A DNA stretch of 64,000 nt from contig JACKID010000004.1 in NCBI GenBank assembly GCA_020638675.1, forward strand, positions 1 to 64,000, read 5' to 3'. Source of the stretch: Planctomycetota bacterium. GTDB lineage: Bacteria > Planctomycetota > UBA8742 > UBA2392. Position numbers and translations under genes: made by a program. The notes under the pieces were generated by a model, which saw only the letters and a list, made by a program, of their open reading frames with translations, was not told the DNA's origin and made no database searches. Of the stretch, positions 1-9,283 are shown in pieces; the stretch's first letter is position 1; every line of letters starts with the position of its first letter.

Positions 1-1412
1 GCACGGTACCGGCGCTCGACATCCTGCCGTCCGTGCTGACCGCCACGCTCAACGGGCCGATCTCCTACACCACCGTCAACAACAACAGCCAGGGTGCGGG
101 CGGCAACGGCGAGCTGATCTGCGACGTGAGCCTGAGCGCAAGCAACGAAACGTTCACGATCACCAGCATGGTGTTCACCGCCAGCGGCACCGCTGACGAG
201 CAAGCCGACATCAACTTCCTCGCGCTCTACCTCGACAACGGCAACGGAACCTTCGACGGGCCGGGAACCGACACCCTCGCAACGGCCACGGCCGGCACGT
301 CGTTCAATGCCGCCAACGGCACGTATACCGCGACCATCACCGGCGCCGCGGCTTCCGTGGCAGTCGGCACGACCAAGCGCTACTTCCTGGTTGCCAAGCT
401 TGCGGGCACAGCCTCACCGGCCGAGAACTTCAAGGTCGCGCTGACCAGCGTGAATGCCACCTCAAGCAGCGGCGGAACGGTCTCCGGTACGCCGACGGCC
501 GCCAGCTCGGCGCTGGTCATCGACGTTCCGATCCTGACCGTCAACGCGGGCCCGGCCAACCCGGCCGACGCCAGCGTTGAGTCCACCGGCAGTGGCTTCC
601 AGCACGTGCTGGGTGAGATCCGCATGACGGCCAGCAATGCCAACTTCACCATCTCGGGCGTGACGCTGACGCTTGGCGGCAACGGCGACTGGGTCAACAA
701 CATCACGGCCGTGAACGTGTATCAGGACGACGGCAACGGCAGCTTCGATGCCGCCGATACCCAGTTGTTCACCGGCGCGGCCTCGGCCGGTTCGATCACC
801 TGCGGCTTCAGCACCAACGTCACTGTGAACATGGGTGCAAACACCGACTTCTGGGTGGTGCTCGACGTTGCAAGCACCGCGGGCGGCAGTCCATCCGAGA
901 CGTTCAGCGCCTCCATTGCCTCCGCCACTGACGTAGCGCAGGTCACCACCGGAACGGTTGCGCTGGGCACAATGACGCCCAACAGCAGCACGCTGAGCGT
1001 GGTGAACTTCTCGGTGATCAGCTTCACGCCGATCCAGGACGGCTTCGGCGGCGGCGCGGCGATCACTATCACCGGCACCGGCTTTGGCGGCACCTGCACC
1101 TGCACCATCAACGGCGTGCCCTGCACGGGCACCGGCGTGGCCAACGCGGCTGGCACGCAGATCACCGGGCTGAAGGTGCCCGGCGGCAGCGGCACCAACC
1201 TGGCGATCGTGCTGACCACCAACAACCTGCCGGCCAAGACCCTCACCGAGACTTTCAGCTACAACTTCACACTGGGTGGCAGTAGCGGCGGAGGCGGCCA
1301 CAACAACAGCACGCAGGGCTGTGCAGCGGCCGACAGCGGCAACATCGCATGGCTGATCGGGGCCCTGGCGGTTCTCGCCATCGGCATCCGCCTGCGTCGC
1401 CGGTCGGCATAG
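1..1412 (+). CDS. Surface/secreted protein with IPT/TIG domain and C-terminal sorting tail (5' end outside window)
   Basis: The frame is already open at base 3, so the gene starts upstream of the window; it ends with TAG at 1410-1412. The visible part is Gly/Thr/Ser/Ala/Asn-rich, as in exported beta-sandwich proteins. Two similar blocks of about 150 residues each carry an FTI strand followed by a D-x-GNG-x-FD loop (around 190-260 and 640-760), so they look like an internal duplication. Near 1000-1270 lies an IPT/TIG-like immunoglobulin fold with a GTGFGG motif. The C-terminus has a Gly-rich linker, one Cys, a hydrophobic helix of about 18 residues and a basic tail (RLRRRSA). That layout matches processed cell-surface sorting signals of the MYXO-CTERM or GlyGly-CTERM kind. 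The specific function is unknown. Confidence 0.8.
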   Translation, partial: TVPALDILPSVLTATLNGPISYTTVNNNSQGAGGNGELICDVSLSASNETFTITSMVFTASGTADEQADINFLALYLDNGNGTFDGPGTDTLATATAGTSFNAANGTYTATITGAAASVAVGTTKRYFLVAKLAGTASPAENFKVALTSVNATSSSGGTVSGTPTAASSALVIDVPILTVNAGPANPADASVESTGSGFQHVLGEIRMTASNANFTISGVTLTLGGNGDWVNNITAVNVYQDDGNGSFDAADTQLFTGAASAGSITCGFSTNVTVNMGANTDFWVVLDVASTAGGSPSETFSASIASATDVAQVTTGTVALGTMTPNSSTLSVVNFSVISFTPIQDGFGGGAAITITGTGFGGTCTCTINGVPCTGTGVANAAGTQITGLKVPGGSGTNLAIVLTTNNLPAKTLTETFSYNFTLGGSSGGGGHNNSTQGCAAADSGNIAWLIGALAVLAIGIRLRRRSA

Positions 1413-1429
1413 GCACGCTCACGAGCCAA

Positions 1430-1463
1430 AAGGGCGCGGGCGTTTGCCCGCGCCCTTGTCGTT
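1430..1463 (+). terminator. Rho-independent terminator-like hairpin
   Basis: A perfect 12-bp stem (AAGGGCGCGGGC at 1430-1441 with its complement at 1446-1457) closes a GTTT loop and is followed by a T-rich GTCGTTT. It lies directly after the surface-protein stop codon. Confidence 0.75.
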
Positions 1464-1505
1464 TCGGGTGCTTGACGGGCCGCAGCGACGCCCGATGATT
1501 CGCCT

Positions 1506-2075
1506 ATGGGCAGACGCGCTGTATTCCTTGACCGAGACGGCACCATCAATAAGCAGGTCGGCTATTGCGGCGACCCGGCCAAGATCGAGCTGATCGAAGG
1601 CGCCGCAGAGGCCGTGCGGCGTATCAACGCCCTCGGGCTGCTCGCGGTTGTCGTCACCAACCAGAGCGCCGTCGCCCGCGGGCTGATCACTGAGCAGCAG
1701 GTGCGCCGCGTCAACGCCGAAGTCGCGCTGCAGGTAGCCAAAGCCAGCGGCGGGCGTTTTGACGCATTCTACTACGCCCCGTTCCACCCCAGCGAAGGCG
1801 ACGACCCGCGCTATACGCGCGACTCCGACTGGCGCAAGCCCGGCGGCGGCATGCTGCGGGCCGCGGCGCACGACTTCCACATCGACCTCGGCGGCTGCTT
1901 CATGGTCGGCGACGCGGACATCGACCACGCCGCGGCCAAAGACGCAGACAAGCGCATCCTGACCTTCCAGGTACCCAGCGACTACGCCGGCGACTCGGCC
2001 GACTACGAGGCCCACAGCCTGCTCCACGCGGTCGAGCTGATCGCGAGCCTGCTGGCCGAGCAGCACGGCGAATGA
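1506..2075 (+). CDS. gmhB: HAD-family heptose-bisphosphate phosphatase-like protein (GmhB/HisB-N type)
   Basis: The 189-residue protein has the HAD signature DRDGT (nucleophile Asp9, acid Asp11), the VTNQS motif II segment, WRKP and the VGDADID metal-binding motif IV. These identify the GmhB/HisB-N subfamily. GmhB removes the 7-phosphate of D-glycero-D-manno-heptose 1,7-bisphosphate during LPS inner-core precursor synthesis in the cytoplasm. The Cys/His ligands of the zinc-binding loop seen in E. coli GmhB are not visible between the FHP segment and WRKP, so the loop is a metal-free variant. No other heptose gene is next to it, so substrate assignment is by family only. Start ATG 1506 has only a weak ribosome-binding site. 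Confidence 0.8.
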   Translation: MGRRAVFLDRDGTINKQVGYCGDPAKIELIEGAAEAVRRINALGLLAVVVTNQSAVARGLITEQQVRRVNAEVALQVAKASGGRFDAFYYAPFHPSEGDDPRYTRDSDWRKPGGGMLRAAAHDFHIDLGGCFMVGDADIDHAAAKDADKRILTFQVPSDYAGDSADYEAHSLLHAVELIASLLAEQHGE

Positions 2076-2164
2076 TTCCAAAATGCCGCATGTTTGTTAG
2101 TCTCGTGGGTCGCTCACACACGAATATCGGGCCTCTCGAACAGATGTCCACGCAAGGAGACGCC

Positions 2165-2884
2165 ATGCGCACTCGGTTCATGCTCTCGCTCATTGCCGTA
2201 GTCCTGCTGATCGTCGCGGGGTGCCATAGTACAGCCACAGAGGGCGACGGCGGCGAATCCAACGCCGAATCCAACAAGGAAACCGCCGGCAGCAACACGC
2301 CGGCCGAAAACACGCCCGACAACACCGCAAAGGAAGACCCCAAAGGGGACCCGAAGGAGGACGAGTTCTGCCTGCTGCCGCCCGAGGCCCAGGATGATGA
2401 GCTCGCGGGCAAGATTGAAGTCGGGCAGGATGCGATCGACTTCGAAATGGAAGACTCGCTGACCGGCAAGAAGTTCAAGATCAGCGACTTCAAGGGCAAG
2501 ACGGTGCTGCTGTTCTTCTGGGCGTCGTGGTGCCCCTACTGCAAGATGGCGTTCCGCGCCAAGGGCAGCCTCAACAAGTTCTGGAAAGAACTGGATGCCG
2601 CCAGCGGCGCGAACCTGGTCATCATCGGCATCGGCACCGGCACAGACGACACGGAAGAAAACCAGAAGGCGTTCCTGAAAACCAACGAAGCAACGTTCCT
2701 GAGCATGCACGACGGCAACCGCAAGGTCGAACAGGCCTATGGCGTGCTTGGCATGCCGACCTGCGTGGTGATCGGGCGCGAGGGCAAGATCCTCACGTAC
2801 GGCAGCTATCGCTACAGCGACTACTCCGACGGGCTGCTCGAATACCTGCGGCAGTCGTGCATCCAGAACCCGGAAAGCGAGTAG
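2165..2884 (+). CDS. Thioredoxin-fold lipoprotein (TlpA/ResA-like)
   Basis: The frame is open from 2072, but ATG 2165 has AAGGAG just upstream and begins a typical lipoprotein signal peptide. The lipobox is VAGC, with the lipidated Cys at residue 20. A Ser/Asn/Glu-rich linker (about residues 22-70) leads to an AhpC/TSA-thioredoxin domain with the redox motif WCPYC (Cys123/Cys126). The 239-residue protein is probably a membrane-tethered periplasmic thiol-disulfide reductase for cytochrome maturation or protein repair. That role is inferred from the TlpA/ResA family. It lies 89 bases after gmhB and 10 bases before the kinase gene, in the same direction, so it may share a transcript with the kinase. 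Confidence 0.85.
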   Translation: MRTRFMLSLIAVVLLIVAGCHSTATEGDGGESNAESNKETAGSNTPAENTPDNTAKEDPKGDPKEDEFCLLPPEAQDDELAGKIEVGQDAIDFEMEDSLTGKKFKISDFKGKTVLLFFWASWCPYCKMAFRAKGSLNKFWKELDAASGANLVIIGIGTGTDDTEENQKAFLKTNEATFLSMHDGNRKVEQAYGVLGMPTCVVIGREGKILTYGSYRYSDYSDGLLEYLRQSCIQNPESE

Positions 2885-2894
2885 CACCGGCGGA

Positions 2895-5800
2895 ATGAGC
2901 GACGATCCACTGCTCAACAAAGGCGAGCTGGGCCCCTACCAGATCGAGAAGAAGCTGGGGCAGGGTGCCATGGGCGGCGTCTACCTCGGCATGCACCGCG
3001 TGCTGCAGGTTCACCATGCCATCAAGGTCATCCACCCGAAGCTGCTGGGCGACACCACGCTGCTCGAGCGCTTCCTGCGCGAGGCACGCAACACCGCCAA
3101 GCTCAAGCACATGAACATCGTGCAGGTCGTCGGCGCGGACCAGGTCGATGGCATCTACTACCTCGCGATGGAGTTCGTGCAGGGCAAGACGCTAGAGCAG
3201 ATGATGCGCGACCCCGGGCTGTCGATCCATGACGCCGTGCGCTACGTCCACATGATCGCCAACGCGCTTCACTACGCGCACAGCCGCAACATCATCCACC
3301 GCGACATCAAGCCCGCGAACATCATGGTCAACGAAGAAGACGTGGCCAAGCTGATGGACTTTGGGCTGGTGCGCGACCAGGGCCAGCCCGAAGGCGGTGA
3401 CAGCGGCGAACAGCTCACCATGGCCGGCTACATCATGGGCACGCCGCAGTACATGCCCATCGAGCAGTGGCAGGGCGAAGGCGTGGACAGCCGCAGCGAT
3501 ATTTACGCCCTCGGCGCAACCGCATACGTCGCGCTGACCGGCAAGCTGCCGTTCCCCGGCAAAAGCGCGCGCGACATTTTCCGCGCCGTGCTGACCACGC
3601 AGGCCAAGGACGTGCGCGAGCACAACCCGGACATCGACGAAGAACTCGCCCAAGTCATCCACACGGCCATCCAGCCCGAAAAAGAAGACCGCTACCAGAC
3701 GGCCGAGCAATTCGCGCTCTCACTCGAGCAATGGTGGGACCATCACCCGTACCAGGGCACCAGCCTGTTCAAGGCGCCGGTGATGGACGACATGACCAGC
3801 GCCGGCGGGCGCACGGCCTTGCAGTCATCCACGCGCGGACGCGCCTCACAAGTGGGGACGCGCGCCGTGCTGACGCACGGCAGCACCGGCCAGGGCTCGT
3901 CGCCGACCAGCCTCGACGTGACCGGCAAGAGCAAGGGACCGCTGATCGCGGTGGGCGCACTGCTGGTGCTGATCGGGCTGGCCGTCGGGGCGTTCTTCGC
4001 CATGGGCGGCAGCAAGGGCAACGGCAACGACGGCAACACACCGCCGCCCCCGGTCTTCGAGATCGGCATCGCCGCCGACGTGGCAACCGAAACGAACCCG
4101 GTGGCCACGAACAACAGCAAATACGCCATCCCCGGCAAGGGCGACGTCACGCTCAATGACCAGCCGTACACGTTCGGTACGGCGCTCACGCTTGCGCCGG
4201 GCATGAACCAGTTGAAGTTGGCGCCCGCGGCCGGCGGCGAGCCGCGCATTCTCTTCGTGCTGTTCGACGACTCGGCGCCCGAGATCACCATACCGGCGCT
4301 GGAGGGCACGACCGACAACATCATCCCCTCGTCCGCGACGACGTACACGCTGAAGGGCAAGATCAGCGACACCTACGCCGGCGCGCGCGACCTCACGCTG
4401 CTGCTGAAGAAGGACGGTGAGGAGTCGCGCCCCGTCCTGAAGGAAAACGGCGAGTTCGAATTCGAGTTCGCGCTCGGCGATGCCGACGTGGCGATCGACC
4501 TCGAAGCGGCCGACCGTGCCGACAACCGCCAGGTCCTGCGCTTCTGGGTCGTGCCCGACCGCGCGACGCTGAAATTCGAGGACGCCTGGATGCCCGCCAA
4601 CGGCTGGGTCACAAGCCGCAACTTCAAACTCTCGGGCAAACTGAACAAGTCGCGCGGCGTCACACTGACCATCGACGGCCAGCAAGTCACTCCCGGCGAG
4701 TACGGCAACTTCAGCGTTGAGCTGGAGCGCGAGGCAGGCCGTCACGCGATCAAGTACTCCGCAAAAGACTGGTTCAACCGCGAGGTCAACGGCCAGCGCG
4801 AGATCATCGTCGACCTCGAGCCGCCGGTACTTGAAGTGACCGCGCCCACCGAAACCGCCTTCAGTTTTGAGGGACTGCCGCAGCAGATCGAGGTAAAGGG
4901 CACGCTCGACAGCAATGAAGCCGAGCTCACCGTCAACGGCGCCGCAGTCAAGCCGGCGGGAAACGGCGAGTTCACCGCGAAGGTCGAAGCCGCTTCATTC
5001 GGCAAGCTGGCGATTGAGGTCAAGGCGATCGACCCGGCCGGGCGGGCGACCAGCAAGTCGCTGCAACTGACGATCAAGCAGAAGAAGTACCGCCTGCTTG
5101 AGAAGAACGCGCAAGGCTACCAGGAGTATGAGCGCGTCAAGGACGGCATGGTCATGGTTGAGGTTCCCGGCGCCAAGTTCAAGCGCGGCGGCGGCGGGCT
5201 TGGCGACGCACCCGAGGTCACCGCCGAGGTGTCGACCTTCCTGATCGCAAAGTACGAAGTCACGAACGACCAGTTCTGCACCTTCCTTACCTCAAGCGGC
5301 GTCACGGCCGACGAGGCACTCGGCATACGCCGCTGGATCGTGAAGGACGCGGACGGCTTTTTCGGCGAACTCCGCCCGATCGGCAAAGTCTGGTCGAGCG
5401 TCGAGGGCACGGGCATGCGCCCGGTGGTCAACGTCACCTGGGCCGGCGCACTGGCCTATTGCGAATGGGCCGACCCGGACGGCAGCCTGCCCAGCGAAGC
5501 ACAGTGGGAGTACGCGGCCCGGGGCACCGACGAGCGCGAGTTTCCGTGGGGCGCGGAGTTGCCGGACCCGTCCAAGGCCAATCGCTCCGGCAGCGGGCGC
5601 GACGCGCGCTCGGACGTCGATAAGCAGCCCGACGGCGCGTCGCCATTCGGGCTGCTGAACATGGCCGGCAACGTCGAGGAGTGGTGCCGCGACTGGTACA
5701 CCGAGGGCAGCTACACGCGCCCCGACCAGCAGGGGAAAGACCCGGTCTTGACGACCAAGCCGAACGCCACTGACTATCGCGTGGTGCGCGGCGGAAGTTT

Positions 5801-5948
5801 CCGCTCGCCCCTCAACCGCAAGCCCAAGCCAATGGTCGAAGACAACGAACGAACCAACCTGCAGACCTTCGCCCGCGGGCGCCGCCTGCCCGGCATGGGC
5901 GCCGACGATCTCGGCTTCCGGCCGGTTGCAAAGCCGCCCGCGGAGTAA
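2895..5948 (+). CDS. Transmembrane Ser/Thr protein kinase with Ig-like region and C-terminal FGE-sulfatase domain
   Basis: The 1017-residue protein begins with a Hanks-type kinase domain (about 10-280): glycine loop GQGAMGG, AIKV lysine, HRDIKPANI (His135) and DFG. The APE-like segment reads MPIEQW instead of the usual SPEQ. A single membrane helix at about 349-371 is followed by an extracytoplasmic part with several immunoglobulin-like stretches (about 380-740). From Met752 comes a formylglycine-generating-enzyme/SUMF1 fold: KYEVTN, LPSEAQWEYAARG, GNVEEW and RVVRGGSF. The Cys-rich catalytic segment expected after RGGSF is absent, so this domain probably binds a ligand rather than oxidising a cysteine. 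Kinase plus FGE-type domain is also the layout of chlamydial Pkn1. It probably senses an envelope signal and phosphorylates cytoplasmic targets. Confidence 0.92.
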   Translation: MSDDPLLNKGELGPYQIEKKLGQGAMGGVYLGMHRVLQVHHAIKVIHPKLLGDTTLLERFLREARNTAKLKHMNIVQVVGADQVDGIYYLAMEFVQGKTLEQMMRDPGLSIHDAVRYVHMIANALHYAHSRNIIHRDIKPANIMVNEEDVAKLMDFGLVRDQGQPEGGDSGEQLTMAGYIMGTPQYMPIEQWQGEGVDSRSDIYALGATAYVALTGKLPFPGKSARDIFRAVLTTQAKDVREHNPDIDEELAQVIHTAIQPEKEDRYQTAEQFALSLEQWWDHHPYQGTSLFKAPVMDDMTSAGGRTALQSSTRGRASQVGTRAVLTHGSTGQGSSPTSLDVTGKSKGPLIAVGALLVLIGLAVGAFFAMGGSKGNGNDGNTPPPPVFEIGIAADVATETNPVATNNSKYAIPGKGDVTLNDQPYTFGTALTLAPGMNQLKLAPAAGGEPRILFVLFDDSAPEITIPALEGTTDNIIPSSATTYTLKGKISDTYAGARDLTLLLKKDGEESRPVLKENGEFEFEFALGDADVAIDLEAADRADNRQVLRFWVVPDRATLKFEDAWMPANGWVTSRNFKLSGKLNKSRGVTLTIDGQQVTPGEYGNFSVELEREAGRHAIKYSAKDWFNREVNGQREIIVDLEPPVLEVTAPTETAFSFEGLPQQIEVKGTLDSNEAELTVNGAAVKPAGNGEFTAKVEAASFGKLAIEVKAIDPAGRATSKSLQLTIKQKKYRLLEKNAQGYQEYERVKDGMVMVEVPGAKFKRGGGGLGDAPEVTAEVSTFLIAKYEVTNDQFCTFLTSSGVTADEALGIRRWIVKDADGFFGELRPIGKVWSSVEGTGMRPVVNVTWAGALAYCEWADPDGSLPSEAQWEYAARGTDEREFPWGAELPDPSKANRSGSGRDARSDVDKQPDGASPFGLLNMAGNVEEWCRDWYTEGSYTRPDQQGKDPVLTTKPNATDYRVVRGGSFRSPLNRKPKPMVEDNERTNLQTFARGRRLPGMGADDLGFRPVAKPPAE

Positions 5949-7244
5949 TCAGCCCGCCTTGCGCAGGTCGGTCTCGCGCTGTGTTTCTTCGAAATGCTTG
6001 TCTTCCATGATGATTCGCGCGCTGCGCTGGAAGGTGAAGTACGCCCACATCCAGTCGAGCAGAACCGCCAGCCGGTTCCGGAACCCGATCAGGAAGAAGA
6101 TGTGGATGCATAGCCACAGCATCCACGCGATCCAGCCGCTGAACTTCATGCGCCCGAGCTGCGCCACAGCCCGCGAGCGACCGATCGTCGCAAGCATGCC
6201 CTTGTCGGCGTACCGAAACGGCAACATCTCCTGCGACCTCAGCGCCCGCCTGATGTTGTTCGCCGCATGGCGTCCCATCTGGATCGCGGCCGGTGCGACT
6301 CCCGGCACCCAGCCGTCGTCATGTTTGACGGCCGCCTGGTCGCCGATCACCAGCACTTCCGGGTGCTCAGGAATGCTCAGGTCCGGCTCGACCAGCACGC
6401 GCCCCGCGCGATCTTGCGGAACGCCCAGTGAACGCCCGAGCGGCGAAGCTTGGACGCCCGCCGCCCACAGCACCGTGCCCGCGCGCAGGACGCTATCGCC
6501 GGTGTGAACGCCTTCGTTGTCGATCTTCGTGACGCGCACGCCGGTGTGGATCTCGACGCCGAGGTCTTCCAGTTGCAGCCGCGCACGGTCGGACAGCCCG
6601 GGCTCGTATGCGGGCAGCACGCGGTCGGAGGCGTCCATCAGCACGATCTTGGCGCTGCCCGGGTTCACGTTGCGGAAGTCGCGCGCGAGCGTGCGGCGTG
6701 CAATCTCGCTCAGCGCACCCGCCAGCTCGACGCCCGTGGGCCCCGCGCCGACAACCACGAACGTCAGCAGCTCCTGGCGCCGTTGCGGGTCGCTTTCACC
6801 TTCCGCGCGCTCGTAGGCCATCAGCACCTTGCGGCGGATTTCAAACGCGTCGCCGATTGTCTTCAGCCCGGGTGCATAGTCCGCCCAGTCATCGTGTCCG
6901 AAGTAGCTGTGCGTCGCACCGGCTGCGACCACCAGATAGTCATAGGCAAGCTCGCCGCCCGAGAGCCGCACGCGCCGGCTGGCTGTGTCGATCTCGCGCG
7001 CCTCATCCAGCAGCACGGTCACATTGCGCTGCCGGCGCAGAATTTTTCGGATCGGTGCGGCAATGTCCGGCGCGGCGAGCGCGGCCGTCGCGACCTGGTA
7101 CAGAAGCGGTTGAAAGAGGTGATGGTTGCGGCGGTCGATCAGCGTGATGCGAACAGGCGCACCCTTAAGGGCCTTGGCGGCATACAACCCGCCGAATCCC
7201 CCACCGATGATGACTACATGCGGCCTGTCACTCGCCCCCGGCAT
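5949..7244 (-). CDS. ndh: Type II NADH:quinone oxidoreductase (NDH-2)
   Basis: The frame opens at 7295, but ATG 7244 is preceded by a strong AGGAGGG site and begins just before the dinucleotide-binding fold, giving 431 residues. The N-terminal GGGFGG FAD motif, the central VVVGAGPTGVELAG NADH motif and the ATD-like TIGDAF and VIGDQAA segments are typical of NDH-2. A C-terminal hydrophobic and basic stretch (IHIFFLIGF region) would attach it to the inner leaflet of the membrane. It transfers electrons from NADH to quinone without pumping protons. Its stop abuts the convergent kinase stop with no gap. Confidence 0.9.
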   Translation of the reverse strand: MPGASDRPHVVIIGGGFGGLYAAKALKGAPVRITLIDRRNHHLFQPLLYQVATAALAAPDIAAPIRKILRRQRNVTVLLDEAREIDTASRRVRLSGGELAYDYLVVAAGATHSYFGHDDWADYAPGLKTIGDAFEIRRKVLMAYERAEGESDPQRRQELLTFVVVGAGPTGVELAGALSEIARRTLARDFRNVNPGSAKIVLMDASDRVLPAYEPGLSDRARLQLEDLGVEIHTGVRVTKIDNEGVHTGDSVLRAGTVLWAAGVQASPLGRSLGVPQDRAGRVLVEPDLSIPEHPEVLVIGDQAAVKHDDGWVPGVAPAAIQMGRHAANNIRRALRSQEMLPFRYADKGMLATIGRSRAVAQLGRMKFSGWIAWMLWLCIHIFFLIGFRNRLAVLLDWMWAYFTFQRSARIIMEDKHFEETQRETDLRKAG

Positions 7245-7301
7245 TGTGCACCCTCCTGCGTAAGAACAACCGGGCGGCGGCGATGCTTCCTGCAACCCGG
7301 G

Positions 7302-7745
7302 CTACGCGTGCATGCAACACTTCTTGTACTTGAGTCCACTGCCGCAGGGGCAGGGATCGTTCGGCCCGACCTTGATCGTCGGCTTGCGCACCTGCTGTTT
7401 CAGCAGATGCGCCGTCGCGGTGACGCGTGCGTAGTTGCCAAGCGCGCCGCCGCTGCTGAGCCGCCCGCTGGATTCGCAGAACGAGAGGAAGTCCTCCAGC
7501 AGGTCGGGGATCTGCTCCTTCTCATTGATGTCGAGTGAAAGCGGCCCCAGCCCGATCGCCACGCCGTCGCGGATGTTGAACTCTTCCAGGTCCGCCGGGT
7601 GGACTTCGCTGCCGCAGGCGTTCTCCAGAAACGCAACCAGCACGGCTCCGCAGCGGTCGCCGAACGAACGCGCCCGGATCTCCCCGGTCGTGCTCGACAG
7701 GTACTCGCTGACCCAGTGCTCGATAGTTTCCGTGTGTACGCCCAT
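7302..7745 (-). CDS. SEC-C motif zinc-binding protein
   Basis: A 147-residue protein from ATG 7745; the open frame reaches 7826 but the extra N-terminus has no homology-like pattern or ribosome-binding site. The last 20 residues form a SEC-C zinc motif (CPCGSG and KKCC), known from the C-terminus of SecA and from many UPF0149-like proteins. The remaining helical part, with a segment around LLEDFLSFCESSG, is not recognised. It is encoded just upstream of ndh on the same strand (57-base gap), so the two could be co-transcribed. The precise role is unknown; SEC-C modules mediate protein or SecB/ribosome contacts. Confidence 0.75.
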   Translation of the reverse strand: MGVHTETIEHWVSEYLSSTTGEIRARSFGDRCGAVLVAFLENACGSEVHPADLEEFNIRDGVAIGLGPLSLDINEKEQIPDLLEDFLSFCESSGRLSSGGALGNYARVTATAHLLKQQVRKPTIKVGPNDPCPCGSGLKYKKCCMHA

Positions 7746-7826
7746 GCGGACACAATAGCTCGTCCCCGCGAATTGCGCTTGCCCCCGGCATGCCGCACCA
7801 TGACAATCGGCGCCAAGGAGACTCAC

Positions 7827-9281
7827 ATGAAAGCCGAGTGCAACGAAGCCATCGACGCCGCGACATCACTGGGCGCGAGCTACGCCGACGTGCGCATCAT
7901 CAACTATCGCAGACAGGGCGTGGCGCTGCGCAACGGGCAGCCGTGTAACCTTTCCAGCAGCGACAGCTACGGCGCCGGCATCCGCGTGATCGTCAACGGC
8001 GCATGGGGCTTCGCCAGCACCAACCAGGTGAACACTGCCAGCCTGAAAGAGACGGCCGCCCGCGCCGTTGAAATCGCAAAGGCCAGCGCGCAGGTCAAGA
8101 AACAGGACGTGCGCCTCGCGCCAAAGCCGGCCGTCGAGGACATCTGGTGCACGCCCTTCACCATCGATCCGTTCAAGGTCAGCCTCGAAGAAAAGCTGGG
8201 GCTGCTGCTGAAGATCGACGGGATCCTGCGCAAGAAGCCCGAAGTCAAAGTCGCCATGGCCGCCATGCAGTTCGCGCGCGAGAAGCAGTGGTACATGGAC
8301 AACGAAGGCAGCTACATCGTGCAGGATCTAGTCCGCTCCGGCGCGGGCTACAGCGCCACGGCCGTCGGCAACGGCGACGTGCAGATCCGCTCCTACCCAC
8401 AGAGCTGGGGCGGCAACCACAAGTGCATGGGCTATGAAATCGTCCACGCCTACGACCTGGTTGGCAACGCGGAACGCATCCGCGACGAGGCGATTGCCTT
8501 GCTGACGGCACCCGAGTGCCCCAGCGGAAAGATGGATTTGATACTCGACGGCCCGCAACTCGCCCTGCAGATCCACGAGAGCGTCGGGCACGCCAACGAG
8601 CTGGACCGCGTGTTCGGCTTCGAGGCCAATTACGCCGGGCGCAGCTTCATGCTGCCCGAGCTGCACAACACGTCGGGCGGCTTCAAGTACGGCAGCGAAG
8701 TAGTGAACCTCGTGGCCGACTGCACGGTGCCGGGCGGGCTGGCGACGATCGGCTACGACGACGACGGCGTCCGCGCCGAGCGCTTTCACGTGGTGCAGAA
8801 CGGCATCCACAAGGACTGGTTCACCACGCGCGAGACGGCGCCGCTGGTGGATCGCCCGCACTCCAACGGCTGCAACCGCGCCGAGGGCTTCAGCAACATC
8901 CCGATCACGCGCATCCCGAACCTGAGCCTGATGCCGGGCACGTGGGAATACGACGACCTGATCGCCGACACCAAAGACGGCATCATCATGGAAGTGAACA
9001 AGAGCTGGAGCATCGACCAGATGCGCCTGAACTTCCAGTTCGGCGCCGAGATCGGGCGCGTGGTCAAGAACGGCAAGATCACGGGAATCGTGAAGAACCC
9101 CAACTATCAGGGTAACACGCCCGACTTCTGGGGCGCCTGCGACGCCATCTGCAACCAGGACCACTGGGATTTATGGGGAGTCATCAACTGCGGCAAAGGC
9201 CAACCCGGCCAAACCGCAGAAATGTCCCACGGCGGCGCCCCAACAAGGTTCCGAGGCATTGAAGTGGGCATAAGAGGCTGA
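7827..9281 (+). CDS. tldD: TldD-family metalloprotease
   Basis: ATG 7827 has AAGGAG seven bases upstream and is preferred to the earlier in-frame ATG 7800; the protein is 484 residues. The TldD zinc motif HExxxH reads HESVGH (His250/His255), and the C-terminal GQ...SHGGAPTRFR stretch is characteristic. TldD works with TldE/PmbA as a heterodimeric protease that degrades unfolded peptides and processes microcins or modified peptides. No PmbA/TldE partner lies next to it here, unlike in many genomes; the following gene is a DUF2750 protein. The partner may be elsewhere. Confidence 0.88.
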   Translation: MKAECNEAIDAATSLGASYADVRIINYRRQGVALRNGQPCNLSSSDSYGAGIRVIVNGAWGFASTNQVNTASLKETAARAVEIAKASAQVKKQDVRLAPKPAVEDIWCTPFTIDPFKVSLEEKLGLLLKIDGILRKKPEVKVAMAAMQFAREKQWYMDNEGSYIVQDLVRSGAGYSATAVGNGDVQIRSYPQSWGGNHKCMGYEIVHAYDLVGNAERIRDEAIALLTAPECPSGKMDLILDGPQLALQIHESVGHANELDRVFGFEANYAGRSFMLPELHNTSGGFKYGSEVVNLVADCTVPGGLATIGYDDDGVRAERFHVVQNGIHKDWFTTRETAPLVDRPHSNGCNRAEGFSNIPITRIPNLSLMPGTWEYDDLIADTKDGIIMEVNKSWSIDQMRLNFQFGAEIGRVVKNGKITGIVKNPNYQGNTPDFWGACDAICNQDHWDLWGVINCGKGQPGQTAEMSHGGAPTRFRGIEVGIRG

Positions 9282-9283
9282 CC

